DNA of 6,474 nucleotides. Source: Hyphomicrobiales bacterium. Lineage in GTDB: Bacteria > Pseudomonadota > Alphaproteobacteria > Rhizobiales > Beijerinckiaceae. Positions 1 to 6,151 of this stretch are shown here, piece by piece. Where the stretch lies: NCBI GenBank assembly GCA_028290085.1, contig JAQGKN010000359.1, positions 1 through 6,474 on the forward strand. Direction: 5' to 3'. Within the stretch, counting starts at the first letter, position 1, and every line of letters starts with the position of its first letter. The notes beneath the pieces were generated by a model. The model was not told where the DNA came from. It was given only the letters and a program-made list of their open reading frames with translations, and made no database searches. The position numbers were made by a program, and so were the translations under genes.

Positions 1-2
1 CC

Positions 3-599
3 TTCAACCTGGACGATATGGCTGACGACGTCGCCGATCTCATTCGCTCCGTCGGGCAGGCGCCAGCCGTTGTCGTCGGCTGCTCGATGGGTGGCATGGT
101 CGCGCAGGCGCTGGCAGTGCGCTATCCCGAATTGCTGGCAGGCGTTGTCATCGCCAACACCGCGCATCGCCGCAACGATCAGGGCCGCGCGACGATGGAA
201 CAGCGCGCTCGCGATGCGGAAATGGGCATGCCCGGCGTGCTGCGCACGACGCTGTCGCGCTGGTTCGATGCCGAGATACAGCTGATGCGGCCCGAACTAG
301 TCGTGATGGCGCGCGACTGGCTGCTCGCTAACGATCCCATGGTTCATGCCTGGTCCTGGCGTGCCATACGGGGGCTGGCTTATTCCGATCAGCTCGCGAG
401 CCTGAAACTCCCGGCGCTCGCCATCGCAGGCTTGCGCGATCAGTCGACACCGGTTGCCGCAATGAAGGACATGGCGAGCGCTCTGCCGGACTGCGGTTAT
501 GTCGAGATGGACACGGGACATCTCGCACCACTCGAACAGCCCAAAATCTTCGCGTCACATCTGCGCGACTTCATCAACAAAATAGACGGGCACTCTTGA
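3..599 (+). CDS. Alpha/beta hydrolase, 3-oxoadipate enol-lactonase (PcaD)-like, 5' partial
   Basis: The reading frame is open to the window edge (codons from base 3 read FNLDD before the Met at 18), so the start lies upstream. Relatives are about 260 residues, so roughly 60-70 residues, including the oxyanion-hole region, are missing. Counting from the Met at 18, the nucleophile elbow is G-C-S-M-G with Ser23, the acid is probably Asp141 (GLRDQSTP) and the catalytic His is His168 (DTGHLAPLEQP), so the triad is complete. A TLSRWF segment in the cap and the following NDP...AWSWRAI region resemble beta-ketoadipate enol-lactonases, which hydrolyse a lactone in catechol/protocatechuate breakdown. 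The family also includes other esterases, lactonases and C-C hydrolases, so the substrate is open. Its stop lies 23 bases before the preferred UbiD start, suggesting co-transcription. Expected to be cytoplasmic. Confidence 0.88.
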   Translation, partial: FNLDDMADDVADLIRSVGQAPAVVVGCSMGGMVAQALAVRYPELLAGVVIANTAHRRNDQGRATMEQRARDAEMGMPGVLRTTLSRWFDAEIQLMRPELVVMARDWLLANDPMVHAWSWRAIRGLAYSDQLASLKLPALAIAGLRDQSTPVAAMKDMASALPDCGYVEMDTGHLAPLEQPKIFASHLRDFINKIDGHS

Positions 600-609
600 G
601 CCCGCGCAC

Positions 610-614
610 GAGGA
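610..614 (+). promoter_or_regulatory. Ribosome binding site for the UbiD-family gene
   Basis: GAGGA lies 8 bases before the ATG at 623. This decides the start: the in-frame TTG at 596, which overlaps the previous gene's stop codon (TTGA), has no comparable purine-rich site at a useful distance, although translational coupling from the upstream gene could still use it. Confidence 0.5.
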
Positions 615-622
615 CTGCACGC

Positions 623-2269
623 ATGGATGCCAAACGTCCCGCCGAGACCGCCACGCTCCGGCCGCCGCGCGATTTCCACGAACATCTGGCCGCGCTCGAC
701 GCGGCGGGCCTGCTGGTGAAGATCGACCGGCCGATCAACAAGGACACGCAATTACAGCCGCTCGTGCGGTGGCAGTTCATCGGCGGCATTCCGGAAGACG
801 AACGTCGAGCCTTCATGTTCACGAATGTCGTGGACTCCAAGGGCAAGCGCTACGACATGCCGGTCGTGCTTGGGGCGCTCGCATCCTCGCCGCGCATCTA
901 TGCCATGGGCATGGGTCAAACCGTCGAGGGCATCGGTCCGGCGTGGCTCGACGCTGTCGCGCATCCCGTTCCGCCCGTCGTTGTCGCTGAAGGGCCGTGT
1001 CAGGAGATCGTCATCACCGGCGACGAATTGCGCCAGCCCGGTGGTGGACTGGCCGCCCTGCCCGTACCGATCTCGACGCCGGGTTACGATGCCGCGCCTT
1101 ATCTTACGGCGACGCTTTGCGTGACGGTCGATCCCGACAGCGGCGTGCAAAATACCGGCATGTACAGGGCCGCGCTGAAGGCAACGGATCGTCTCGTCGT
1201 GCGCATGGTGGCGCGCCCCGGCGGCGCTGGCGGCTGGGCGCATTGGCAGAAGTACCGCGACCGCAAGGAGCGCATGCCTATCTCTATCGCACTCGGCGGC
1301 GCACCCGTCGTCGTGTTCACTTCGCCGCAGAAACTTGCGACTGATCTCGACGAATATGCAGTTGCCGGCGCTTTGGCAGGCGCGCCTATCGAGATGGTTA
1401 AGTGCAAGACGAACGATCTTCTCGTGCCCGCCAATTCCGAGATCGTCATCGAGGGCTATATCGACACCAGCGTGCTCGAGCCCGAGGCGCCCTTTGGCGA
1501 GAGCAACGGCTATGTCGCGCTCGAAGCCTTCAACATGCCGATGCAGGTGACGGCGATCACGATGCGGCGCAATGCGGTCTTTAGCGCCATCATCAGCCAG
1601 GTCACACCGAGCGAATCCAGCGTCATCAAAAAGGTGGCTTATGAGCCGCTGTTTCTGTCGCATCTGAAGCATACGCTCAACATCAAGGGCATCAAGCGCG
1701 TGGTCTTGCACGAGCCCTTGACCAACCTTCGGCCGGTCATCTTCCTGCAGTTCGAATATGGCGCACCGCAGACGGAAGTCTGGCGCGCCTTGCAGAGTGC
1801 CAGCACGCTCATCACGGCATTCGGCAAGGTGGTGATTGCGGTGAGCGACGACATCGACCCCTCCTCGGTGGATGCCGTGCTCTGGTCCATTGCTTATCGT
1901 TCCAACCCGAAGGAAGACGTCGTCATCTTCCCATACCGCGGCGGCGGCCAAGGCTCGCAATATGGCGAGCGCAAGAGCGATTCCGCCCTTCTCATCGATG
2001 CCACGCGCAAAAGACTCATGGCTCCGCTCGCGTTGCCGCGCAAGGAGTTCATGGAAGATGCGCTGTCGATCTGGAACGAGCTCGGAATGCCGCGCGTCAA
2101 GGTGCCTTCGCCCTGGCACGGCTATGAACTCGGAAACTGGGGCGACGACTGGACGCGCTTCGCCGAGAACGCCGTGAAGGGCGACTGGGAGATCAACGGC
2201 CTCGAAACACTTGCGCGCCAGCGGCCGGGGCTCGATGCGGAGACGACGGTTCGTTCGGTCGAGAAATAA
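623..2269 (+). CDS. UbiD-family decarboxylase (prenylated-FMN dependent)
   Basis: Complete 548-residue protein (557 if the TTG at 596 is used), close to the usual UbiD/Fdc length of about 450-550. UbiD enzymes reversibly (de)carboxylate aromatic, heteroaromatic or unsaturated acids with prenylated FMN and a divalent metal. From the ATG at 623, motifs in order are: N-terminal DFHEHLAALDAAGLLVKIDRP; N177 and R182 in QNTGMYR, with the same five-residue spacing as N168/R173 of Aspergillus Fdc1; candidate metal ligands H207 (AHWQKY) and E257 (PIEMVKC); E288 and E293 in EAPFGESNGY, with the spacing of the catalytic E277/E282 pair; and the C-terminal domain segment SDDIDPSSVDAVLWSIAYR. Assignments are by eye from family knowledge. 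The Trp-rich tail (PWHGYELGNWGDDW) should help place the clade. The SDR starts 37 bases downstream. The substrate is not identifiable; phenolic, (iso)phthalate-type or heteroaromatic acids are candidates. UbiX must be encoded elsewhere. Confidence 0.93.
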   Translation: MDAKRPAETATLRPPRDFHEHLAALDAAGLLVKIDRPINKDTQLQPLVRWQFIGGIPEDERRAFMFTNVVDSKGKRYDMPVVLGALASSPRIYAMGMGQTVEGIGPAWLDAVAHPVPPVVVAEGPCQEIVITGDELRQPGGGLAALPVPISTPGYDAAPYLTATLCVTVDPDSGVQNTGMYRAALKATDRLVVRMVARPGGAGGWAHWQKYRDRKERMPISIALGGAPVVVFTSPQKLATDLDEYAVAGALAGAPIEMVKCKTNDLLVPANSEIVIEGYIDTSVLEPEAPFGESNGYVALEAFNMPMQVTAITMRRNAVFSAIISQVTPSESSVIKKVAYEPLFLSHLKHTLNIKGIKRVVLHEPLTNLRPVIFLQFEYGAPQTEVWRALQSASTLITAFGKVVIAVSDDIDPSSVDAVLWSIAYRSNPKEDVVIFPYRGGGQGSQYGERKSDSALLIDATRKRLMAPLALPRKEFMEDALSIWNELGMPRVKVPSPWHGYELGNWGDDWTRFAENAVKGDWEINGLETLARQRPGLDAETTVRSVEK

Positions 2270-2294
2270 CAAGAGCCGAAATCGGCCACGGACC

Positions 2295-2301
2295 AGGGAG
2301 G
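2295..2301 (+). promoter_or_regulatory. Strong ribosome binding site for the SDR gene (TTG start)
   Basis: AGGGAGG ends 5 bases before the TTG at 2307. No ATG or GTG is better placed, and the encoded protein from this TTG (LDLGLEGKTALV) begins just where SDRs normally begin, so the TTG is the start. The same motif and 5-base spacing recur before both TctC-type genes. Confidence 0.75.
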
Positions 2302-2306
2302 CGAAT

Positions 2307-3085
2307 TTGGATCTCGGACTCGAAGGAAAGACAGCCCTGGTCTGCGCATCGAGCCGGGGACTGGGCTTCGCCTGTGCTGAGGCGCTTGCCCGCGAGGGCG
2401 TCGACATCGTCCTCAACGGGCGCGATCAAGGCCGCCTCGACGAAGCTGCCGAGGAGCTTCGCGCTAGGTCGCATGTCACCGTCATCGCAGTGTGTGGCGA
2501 TGTCACGACGAAGGAAGGCCGAAGCGCCCTGCTCCTGGCCTGCCCCGCGCCGGACATTCTCGTGAACAACAATGCGGGCCCGGACCCGCAGGACTTCATG
2601 CGCATCGAGGACGAACCTGGGGTCAGGTCATCGAGGCCAATATGATAGCTCCGATCATGATGGTGCGCGCGGTCCTGCCATCCATGATCGCCCGGCGATT
2701 CGGCCGTATCGTCAATATCACGTCCGCCATGGTGACGACCCCACGTCCCCATATGACGCTCTCCTCCGGCGCACGCGCGGGACTGACCGCATCGCTGAAG
2801 GGTCTGTCGCTCGACGTCGCCAAGCACAATGTCACCATCAACAATCTGCTGCCCGAACGGATCGACACCGCGCGCCAGCATCAGATGGCGAATGACATGA
2901 TGAAGCGCTTCAGCATTACATATGAAGAGGCGCGGCTTAAGCAGGTCGAGAGCATTGCGGCGCGTCGTCTCGGGCTGCCGAGCGAATTCGGCGCGACCTG
3001 TGCGTTTGTGTGCAGCGTGCATGCAGGCTTCATGTCCGGCCAGAACATCCACCTCGATGGCGGCTCCTATCCGGCTTTGATCTGA
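2307..3085 (+). pseudogene. Short-chain dehydrogenase/reductase (SDR), frameshifted, atypical active site
   Basis: The N-terminal half is read in the frame of 2307 and the C-terminal half in the frame that ends with the TGA at 3083. The two join near 2616 with one base missing; restored, they give 259 residues, a normal classical-SDR length. SDRs are NAD(P)H-dependent oxidoreductases. In restored numbering: cofactor loop CASSRGLG (13-20, in place of TGxxxGIG), D65 in CGDVT, NNNAGP (87-92), N112, S140 in NITSAM, and the C-terminal IHLDGGS. The Tyr and Lys expected 13 and 17 residues after S140 are S153 and R157 (SSGAR instead of YSASK), so even the intact form departs from the N-S-Y-K tetrad. 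Unrepaired, the first frame ends at 2645 as a protein of about 112 residues without the C-terminal half of the fold. Both halves keep clean SDR sequence, so the lesion is recent or a sequencing error. Substrate unknown. Confidence 0.85.
2613..2618 (+). other. Frameshift site within the SDR gene
   Basis: Before this point the protein reads ...FMRIEDE in the frame of 2307. After it, WGQVIEANMIAPIMMVRAVL is read in the frame of the TGG at 2618. Only two bases (CC, 2616-2617) lie between the GAA and TGG codons, so one base has been lost, or a -1 shift would read ACC (Thr) from 2615. No X-XXY-YYZ slippery heptamer is visible, so programmed slippage is unlikely. Confidence 0.82.
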
Positions 3086-3140
3086 AACGGCCGCAAGCGG
3101 ACGCAAAGTAGCAAGACGAAGCATAAAAATAAGAACATAT

Positions 3141-3148
3141 GGGGGAGG
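3141..3148 (+). promoter_or_regulatory. Strong ribosome binding site for the first TctC-type gene
   Basis: GGGGGAGG lies 5 bases before the ATG at 3154. An in-frame ATG at 3139 overlaps the first base of this motif and would put the Shine-Dalgarno inside the coding region, so 3154 is preferred. Starting there also gives a clean signal peptide. Confidence 0.8.
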
Positions 3149-3153
3149 CGCAC

Positions 3154-4179
3154 ATGTCCAAGAATTGGACCCGTTACATGCTTGCCGTTGCAGCCTGCAC
3201 CGCACTTGCTGGGCCAGCTAGCGCACAGTCCGTCGCGCAATTCTATGCCGGAAAGACGATGGAACTGATTGTCGGCTATCCGCCCGGAGGCAGCAACGAC
3301 GTCTATGGACGCGCCGTGGCGCGCCATCTGGGCCGCCATATTCCAGGCTCCCCGAATATCATCTTCCGCAACCTGCCGGGCGCCGGGAGCATCCTGGCGG
3401 CCAACCATATTTACAATGTCGCACCAAAGGACGGCACGGTTCTCGGACTGCTGGCGGCGACCAATACAATCGACGAAAAGCTCGGCGCCGTAGGCGTCAA
3501 ATTCGAGACCACGAAATTCACATGGATCGGCCGCGTCGCCTCCGCAGTCAACATCACCGCGATGTGGCACACGTCCAAGATCAAGAACATTGCGGATGCG
3601 CTCAAGACCGAGTCGACGCTCGGCGCCACAGGCTCGGGCTCGACGGTCTACGTCTATCCGAATGTGTTAAATCGTGTCGTCGGCACCAAGTTCAAGATGG
3701 TCATGGGTTATGGCGGATCGAGTGAGGCCATGCTCGCCATGGAACGCGGTGAGGTCGAGGGGCACTCGACGAGTCTCGAGGCCTACAAATCGGCGCATCC
3801 CTCGTGGCTCACCGAGAAGAAGGTGAATGTCATCGTGCAATATGCATTGAAGCGTCATCCCGACCTGCCGGATGTGCCGACCTGTGTCGAACTCGCCCGC
3901 ACTCCGGAGGAGGCGCAGATCCTCAAGGCCGTGGTCAACGCGACCGAAATCGGCAAAGCGATTTTGACGACGCCGGGCATCCCCGCCGACCGGAGAGACG
4001 CTCTGCGCAAGGCCTTCATGGAGATGACCGTCGATCCCGAGTTCATCGCCGAGCTCGACAAGATGCGCGTCGAACTCACGCCGATGAGTGGTGTCGAACT
4101 GGAGAAGCTCGTGACGGAAGTCGGGAACATCTCCCCCGCCGTGCTCGACAGCATCAAGGCTGTCTACGGAAAGACATAA
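3154..4179 (+). CDS. TctC/Bug-type periplasmic substrate-binding protein of a tripartite tricarboxylate transporter (first copy)
   Basis: 341 residues, typical for TctC/Bug proteins (about 300-340). Residues 1-24 form a signal peptide: short polar/basic start, hydrophobic core YMLAVAACTALAG, and an ASA site giving probable cleavage before Q25, so the mature protein is periplasmic. Family marks are VGYPPGGSNDVYGR (40-53), with D49 in the GGxxD ligand loop; NLPGAGS (73-79); KDGT (92-95); WIGR (124-127); GATGSGST (157-164); MERGEVEG in the second domain; and PGIPADRRDALRKAF near the C-terminus. Such proteins capture small carboxylates and normally pass them to TctA/TctB membrane subunits, neither of which is in the window. 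Known ligands include citrate, dicarboxylates and aromatic acids such as terephthalate; the ligand here is unknown. The gene starts 68 bases after the SDR stop. Confidence 0.93.
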   Translation: MSKNWTRYMLAVAACTALAGPASAQSVAQFYAGKTMELIVGYPPGGSNDVYGRAVARHLGRHIPGSPNIIFRNLPGAGSILAANHIYNVAPKDGTVLGLLAATNTIDEKLGAVGVKFETTKFTWIGRVASAVNITAMWHTSKIKNIADALKTESTLGATGSGSTVYVYPNVLNRVVGTKFKMVMGYGGSSEAMLAMERGEVEGHSTSLEAYKSAHPSWLTEKKVNVIVQYALKRHPDLPDVPTCVELARTPEEAQILKAVVNATEIGKAILTTPGIPADRRDALRKAFMEMTVDPEFIAELDKMRVELTPMSGVELEKLVTEVGNISPAVLDSIKAVYGKT

Positions 4180-4241
4180 GGCAGCTTCGTTACCGCGGGC
4201 GTGACGACCATGACTACGAATTTCTTCCGACGCACAGCTCT

Positions 4242-4245
4242 GGAG
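4242..4245 (+). promoter_or_regulatory. Ribosome binding site for the second alpha/beta hydrolase
   Basis: GGAG lies 8 bases before the ATG at 4254. The reading frame stays open far upstream, overlapping the first TctC-type gene, but that stretch is Arg-rich and shows no domain. This site and the onset of hydrolase-like sequence fix the start at 4254. Confidence 0.55.
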
Positions 4246-4253
4246 CCATCCGA

Positions 4254-5060
4254 ATGACCACAGGTGAACGCGACTTCCCCGCTCGCAAGAGCGTTCGTCG
4301 CGGAGAGACGACGCTCGACGTTCTGCATCAGGGCTCCGGGCGCACTATTGTTCTCCTGCCTTCGCTGGGTCGCGGCGCGGAAGACTTCGAGCCCATAGCT
4401 AGGGATCTCGCCCGTGACGGCTTTCGCGTCCTGCGCCCGCAGCCGCGCGGCATCGGCGCCAGCACAAGCCCCGCGCCCTACGCCGATCTTGAAGATTGCG
4501 CCGCCGATATCGCGGCCGTCATCGAGGAAGATGCTAATGGCCCGGTCCTGATGGTCGGGCACGCCTTCGGCAATCGCGTCTCGCGTATGTTGGCCACGGC
4601 CAGGCCCGATCTCGTACAGGGCGTCTGTCTCGTCGCGGCCAATGTTGGCCACGCGCCGAGCCCACCGAACGTGCGCGAAGCGATCCGCAACAGCGCCAAC
4701 ACGAGCTTGCCCGACGAGACGCGGCTAGAGGCTCTGTCCTTCGCCTTTTTCGCGCCTGGCAATAACGCGGAATCCTGGCTCCCCGGCTGGTTTCCGGAGG
4801 TGCTCGCCGCCCAGCGCATCGCCGGCGACCAGACGGCCCGCACGGTGGATTACGCGGCTGGCCGCGCGCCGATCCTTTTTCTGCAACCCGATCACGATCC
4901 GCTGGCCCATGCCGACGACGCGCTCGAGTTCAAGGAGGCGCTCGGTGACAGGGTCACAGTGACGGTGATCCCGCACGCGAGCCACGCTGCGATCTGCGAG
5001 CAGCCGGCCTTTATCGCGCGTGAGATCGCGGCCTTCGCGCGAAAGATCTTCGAGACCTAG
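4254..5060 (+). CDS. Alpha/beta hydrolase-fold protein with Ala in place of the nucleophile Ser
   Basis: 268 residues, a full-length single-domain alpha/beta hydrolase. Features in order: strand TIVLLPSLGRG with the usual oxyanion-loop position (31-41); RPQPRGIGAS (61-70), matching the common DxRGxGxS segment; the elbow VGHAFGN (101-107), where the Ser of G-x-S-x-G is Ala104 (codon GCC); a cap region rich in Trp/Phe (SFAFFAPGNNAESWLPGWF, 162-180); the acid segment LFLQPDHDPLA with D213 or D215; and a His motif HASHAAICEQP with H244. The fold, acid and His are kept but the nucleophile is not, so ordinary serine esterase chemistry is unlikely unless another residue serves. It may be a non-hydrolytic enzyme, for example a lyase or an isomerase, or a binding protein. 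No signal peptide, so cytoplasmic. It sits 74 bases after one TctC-type gene and 50 before the other. Confidence 0.88.
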   Translation: MTTGERDFPARKSVRRGETTLDVLHQGSGRTIVLLPSLGRGAEDFEPIARDLARDGFRVLRPQPRGIGASTSPAPYADLEDCAADIAAVIEEDANGPVLMVGHAFGNRVSRMLATARPDLVQGVCLVAANVGHAPSPPNVREAIRNSANTSLPDETRLEALSFAFFAPGNNAESWLPGWFPEVLAAQRIAGDQTARTVDYAAGRAPILFLQPDHDPLAHADDALEFKEALGDRVTVTVIPHASHAAICEQPAFIAREIAAFARKIFET

Positions 5061-5098
5061 GCGCGATCTGACCGGATGACGATAACAAAAAAACTTAC

Positions 5099-5105
5099 AG
5101 GGAGG
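5099..5105 (+). promoter_or_regulatory. Strong ribosome binding site for the second TctC-type gene
   Basis: AGGGAGG ends 5 bases before the ATG at 5111, the same motif and spacing as before the SDR and close to that before the first TctC-type gene. It follows a run of seven A (5087-5093), which would leave the site unstructured. Strong initiation fits a binding protein needed in excess over cytoplasmic enzymes. Confidence 0.75.
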
Positions 5106-5110
5106 ACGCC

Positions 5111-6151
5111 ATGCGAGGCCTATTCAGGGCAATGCTCATCATCGTTGCCGTCGGCGCCGCGCAGGCTGCACTGACGCTGCGAGCGGGCGCCCAGACGCTC
5201 GAGACATTCTTCAAGGCGCAGCCTTTCACCATCGTCGTCGGCTATCCTCCCGGCGCGGGCTACGATCTTTACGCGCGACTGATCGCGCGCCACATCGGCC
5301 AATATCTGCCGGGCACGCCCAACGTGATCGTGCAGAACATGCCGGGCGCGGGCAGCCTCGCCTCGGCCAACCACCTCTACACTTCGGCGAAGGCGGATGG
5401 CTCTGTTATCGGCACATTCTCCCGCGGCATCACAATGCTGCCGATCATCGACAGCGTAGGCGTGCGCTACGACCCGCTGAAGTTCGGCTGGATCGGCAGC
5501 CCGAGCAGCGAGGTCAGTCTGGCTTTGTCCTGGCACACGAGCCCCATCAAAACCTTCGACGATTTGCGCACGAAGGGCATGACGGTCGCGGCCTCCGGGC
5601 CGGGGTCGGACGGCAACATCTACGGCCGCGTCCTCAACGCCATCCTTGGAACGAAACTGAAAATCGTGCCCGGATACCAAGGTTCCGCCGATACTCTGCT
5701 GGCCATCGAGCGCGGTGAGGTGGATGGCTCCGCAAGTGTCTCCTATGCCTCGCTGATCACGGCAAAGAAGGATTGGCTGGACGACAAGAAGGTCACGATC
5801 CTCGCGCAGCACACGCTGAAAGCGCGCCCCGACCTGAAGGGGGTGCCCGTCATTCTCGACTTCGCGAAGACGCTCGATGACCGACGCGTGCTCGAACTCA
5901 TCTTCTCGCGCCAGTCCATCGGCTATCCCTATGCGGCGCCTCCGGGCATTCCGGCGGACCGCCTCGCCGCGATACGCAAGGCTTTCGATGCCACCATGCA
6001 GGACAAGGAATTCCTTGCCGAAAGCGCCAAGAGCGGCGTGCTGATCGATGGCGTGACTGGGCAGGAAATCGACGACATCATCAAGCGCATCTATGCGAGC
6101 CCGCCCGAGATCATCGAGCGCGCGAAAGCGGCCATGCAGCCAAATCAATAA
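5111..6151 (+). CDS. TctC/Bug-type periplasmic substrate-binding protein (second copy)
   Basis: 346 residues. The N-terminus is a signal peptide: basic start MRGLFR, hydrophobic stretch AMLIIVAVGAAQAALTL, and a likely cleavage in RAGAQ near residue 27. Family marks match the first copy: VGYPPGAGYDLYAR (43-56) with D52, NMPGAGS (76-82), a WIGSPSSEVSLALSWH stretch, ASGPGSDGN (the counterpart of ATGSGST), IERGEVDG, and PPGIPADRLAAIRKAF near the C-terminus. The first block of the mature domain, aligned without gaps from F30 of the first copy and F33 of this one, is about half identical by eye. Ligand-contact positions differ (GGSND versus GAGYD, SGST versus PGSD), so the two probably bind different or overlapping carboxylates. 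It should be exported and would need TctA/TctB or another partner from elsewhere. Its TAA overlaps the next gene's ATG (TAATG). Confidence 0.93.
   Translation: MRGLFRAMLIIVAVGAAQAALTLRAGAQTLETFFKAQPFTIVVGYPPGAGYDLYARLIARHIGQYLPGTPNVIVQNMPGAGSLASANHLYTSAKADGSVIGTFSRGITMLPIIDSVGVRYDPLKFGWIGSPSSEVSLALSWHTSPIKTFDDLRTKGMTVAASGPGSDGNIYGRVLNAILGTKLKIVPGYQGSADTLLAIERGEVDGSASVSYASLITAKKDWLDDKKVTILAQHTLKARPDLKGVPVILDFAKTLDDRRVLELIFSRQSIGYPYAAPPGIPADRLAAIRKAFDATMQDKEFLAESAKSGVLIDGVTGQEIDDIIKRIYASPPEIIERAKAAMQPNQ

Noticed and set aside
2275..2286. Small inverted repeat GCCGA-AA-TCGGC between the UbiD and SDR genes, as a terminator
   Set aside because: The stem is only 4-5 bp with a tiny loop, no T-tract follows, and the SDR ribosome binding site lies a few bases downstream.
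752..2416. Long open frame of 554 codons on the - strand, antisense to the UbiD gene
   Set aside because: It mirrors the codon structure of the GC-rich UbiD gene, is rich in Arg/His/Asp/Ala without a recognisable domain, and the + strand frame has unmistakable UbiD motifs.
2613..2618. Programmed -1 ribosomal frameshift in the SDR gene
   Set aside because: A -1 shift would give a plausible protein, but there is no slippery heptamer and I see no downstream pseudoknot. An indel or sequencing error is simpler.
3091..3100. Small inverted repeat CCGC-AA-GCGG after the SDR gene, as a terminator
   Set aside because: A four-base stem with a two-base loop and no T-tract; expected by chance in GC-rich DNA.
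3110..3140. AT-rich leader before the first TctC-type gene as a separate promoter
   Set aside because: The stretch is A-rich for this genome, but I could not find a -35/-10 pair with proper spacing, so no promoter is claimed.
3804..4253. Upstream extension of the second hydrolase frame, overlapping the first TctC-type gene
   Set aside because: The extension is Arg-rich and shows no hydrolase sequence. Recognisable protein begins just after the ATG at 4254, which has a GGAG site 8 bases upstream.
5120..6148. Long open frame of 342 codons on the - strand, antisense to the second TctC-type gene
   Set aside because: Composition is that of an antisense shadow (Arg, Asp, Ala and His rich, no domain), while the + strand encodes a complete binding protein with a signal peptide.
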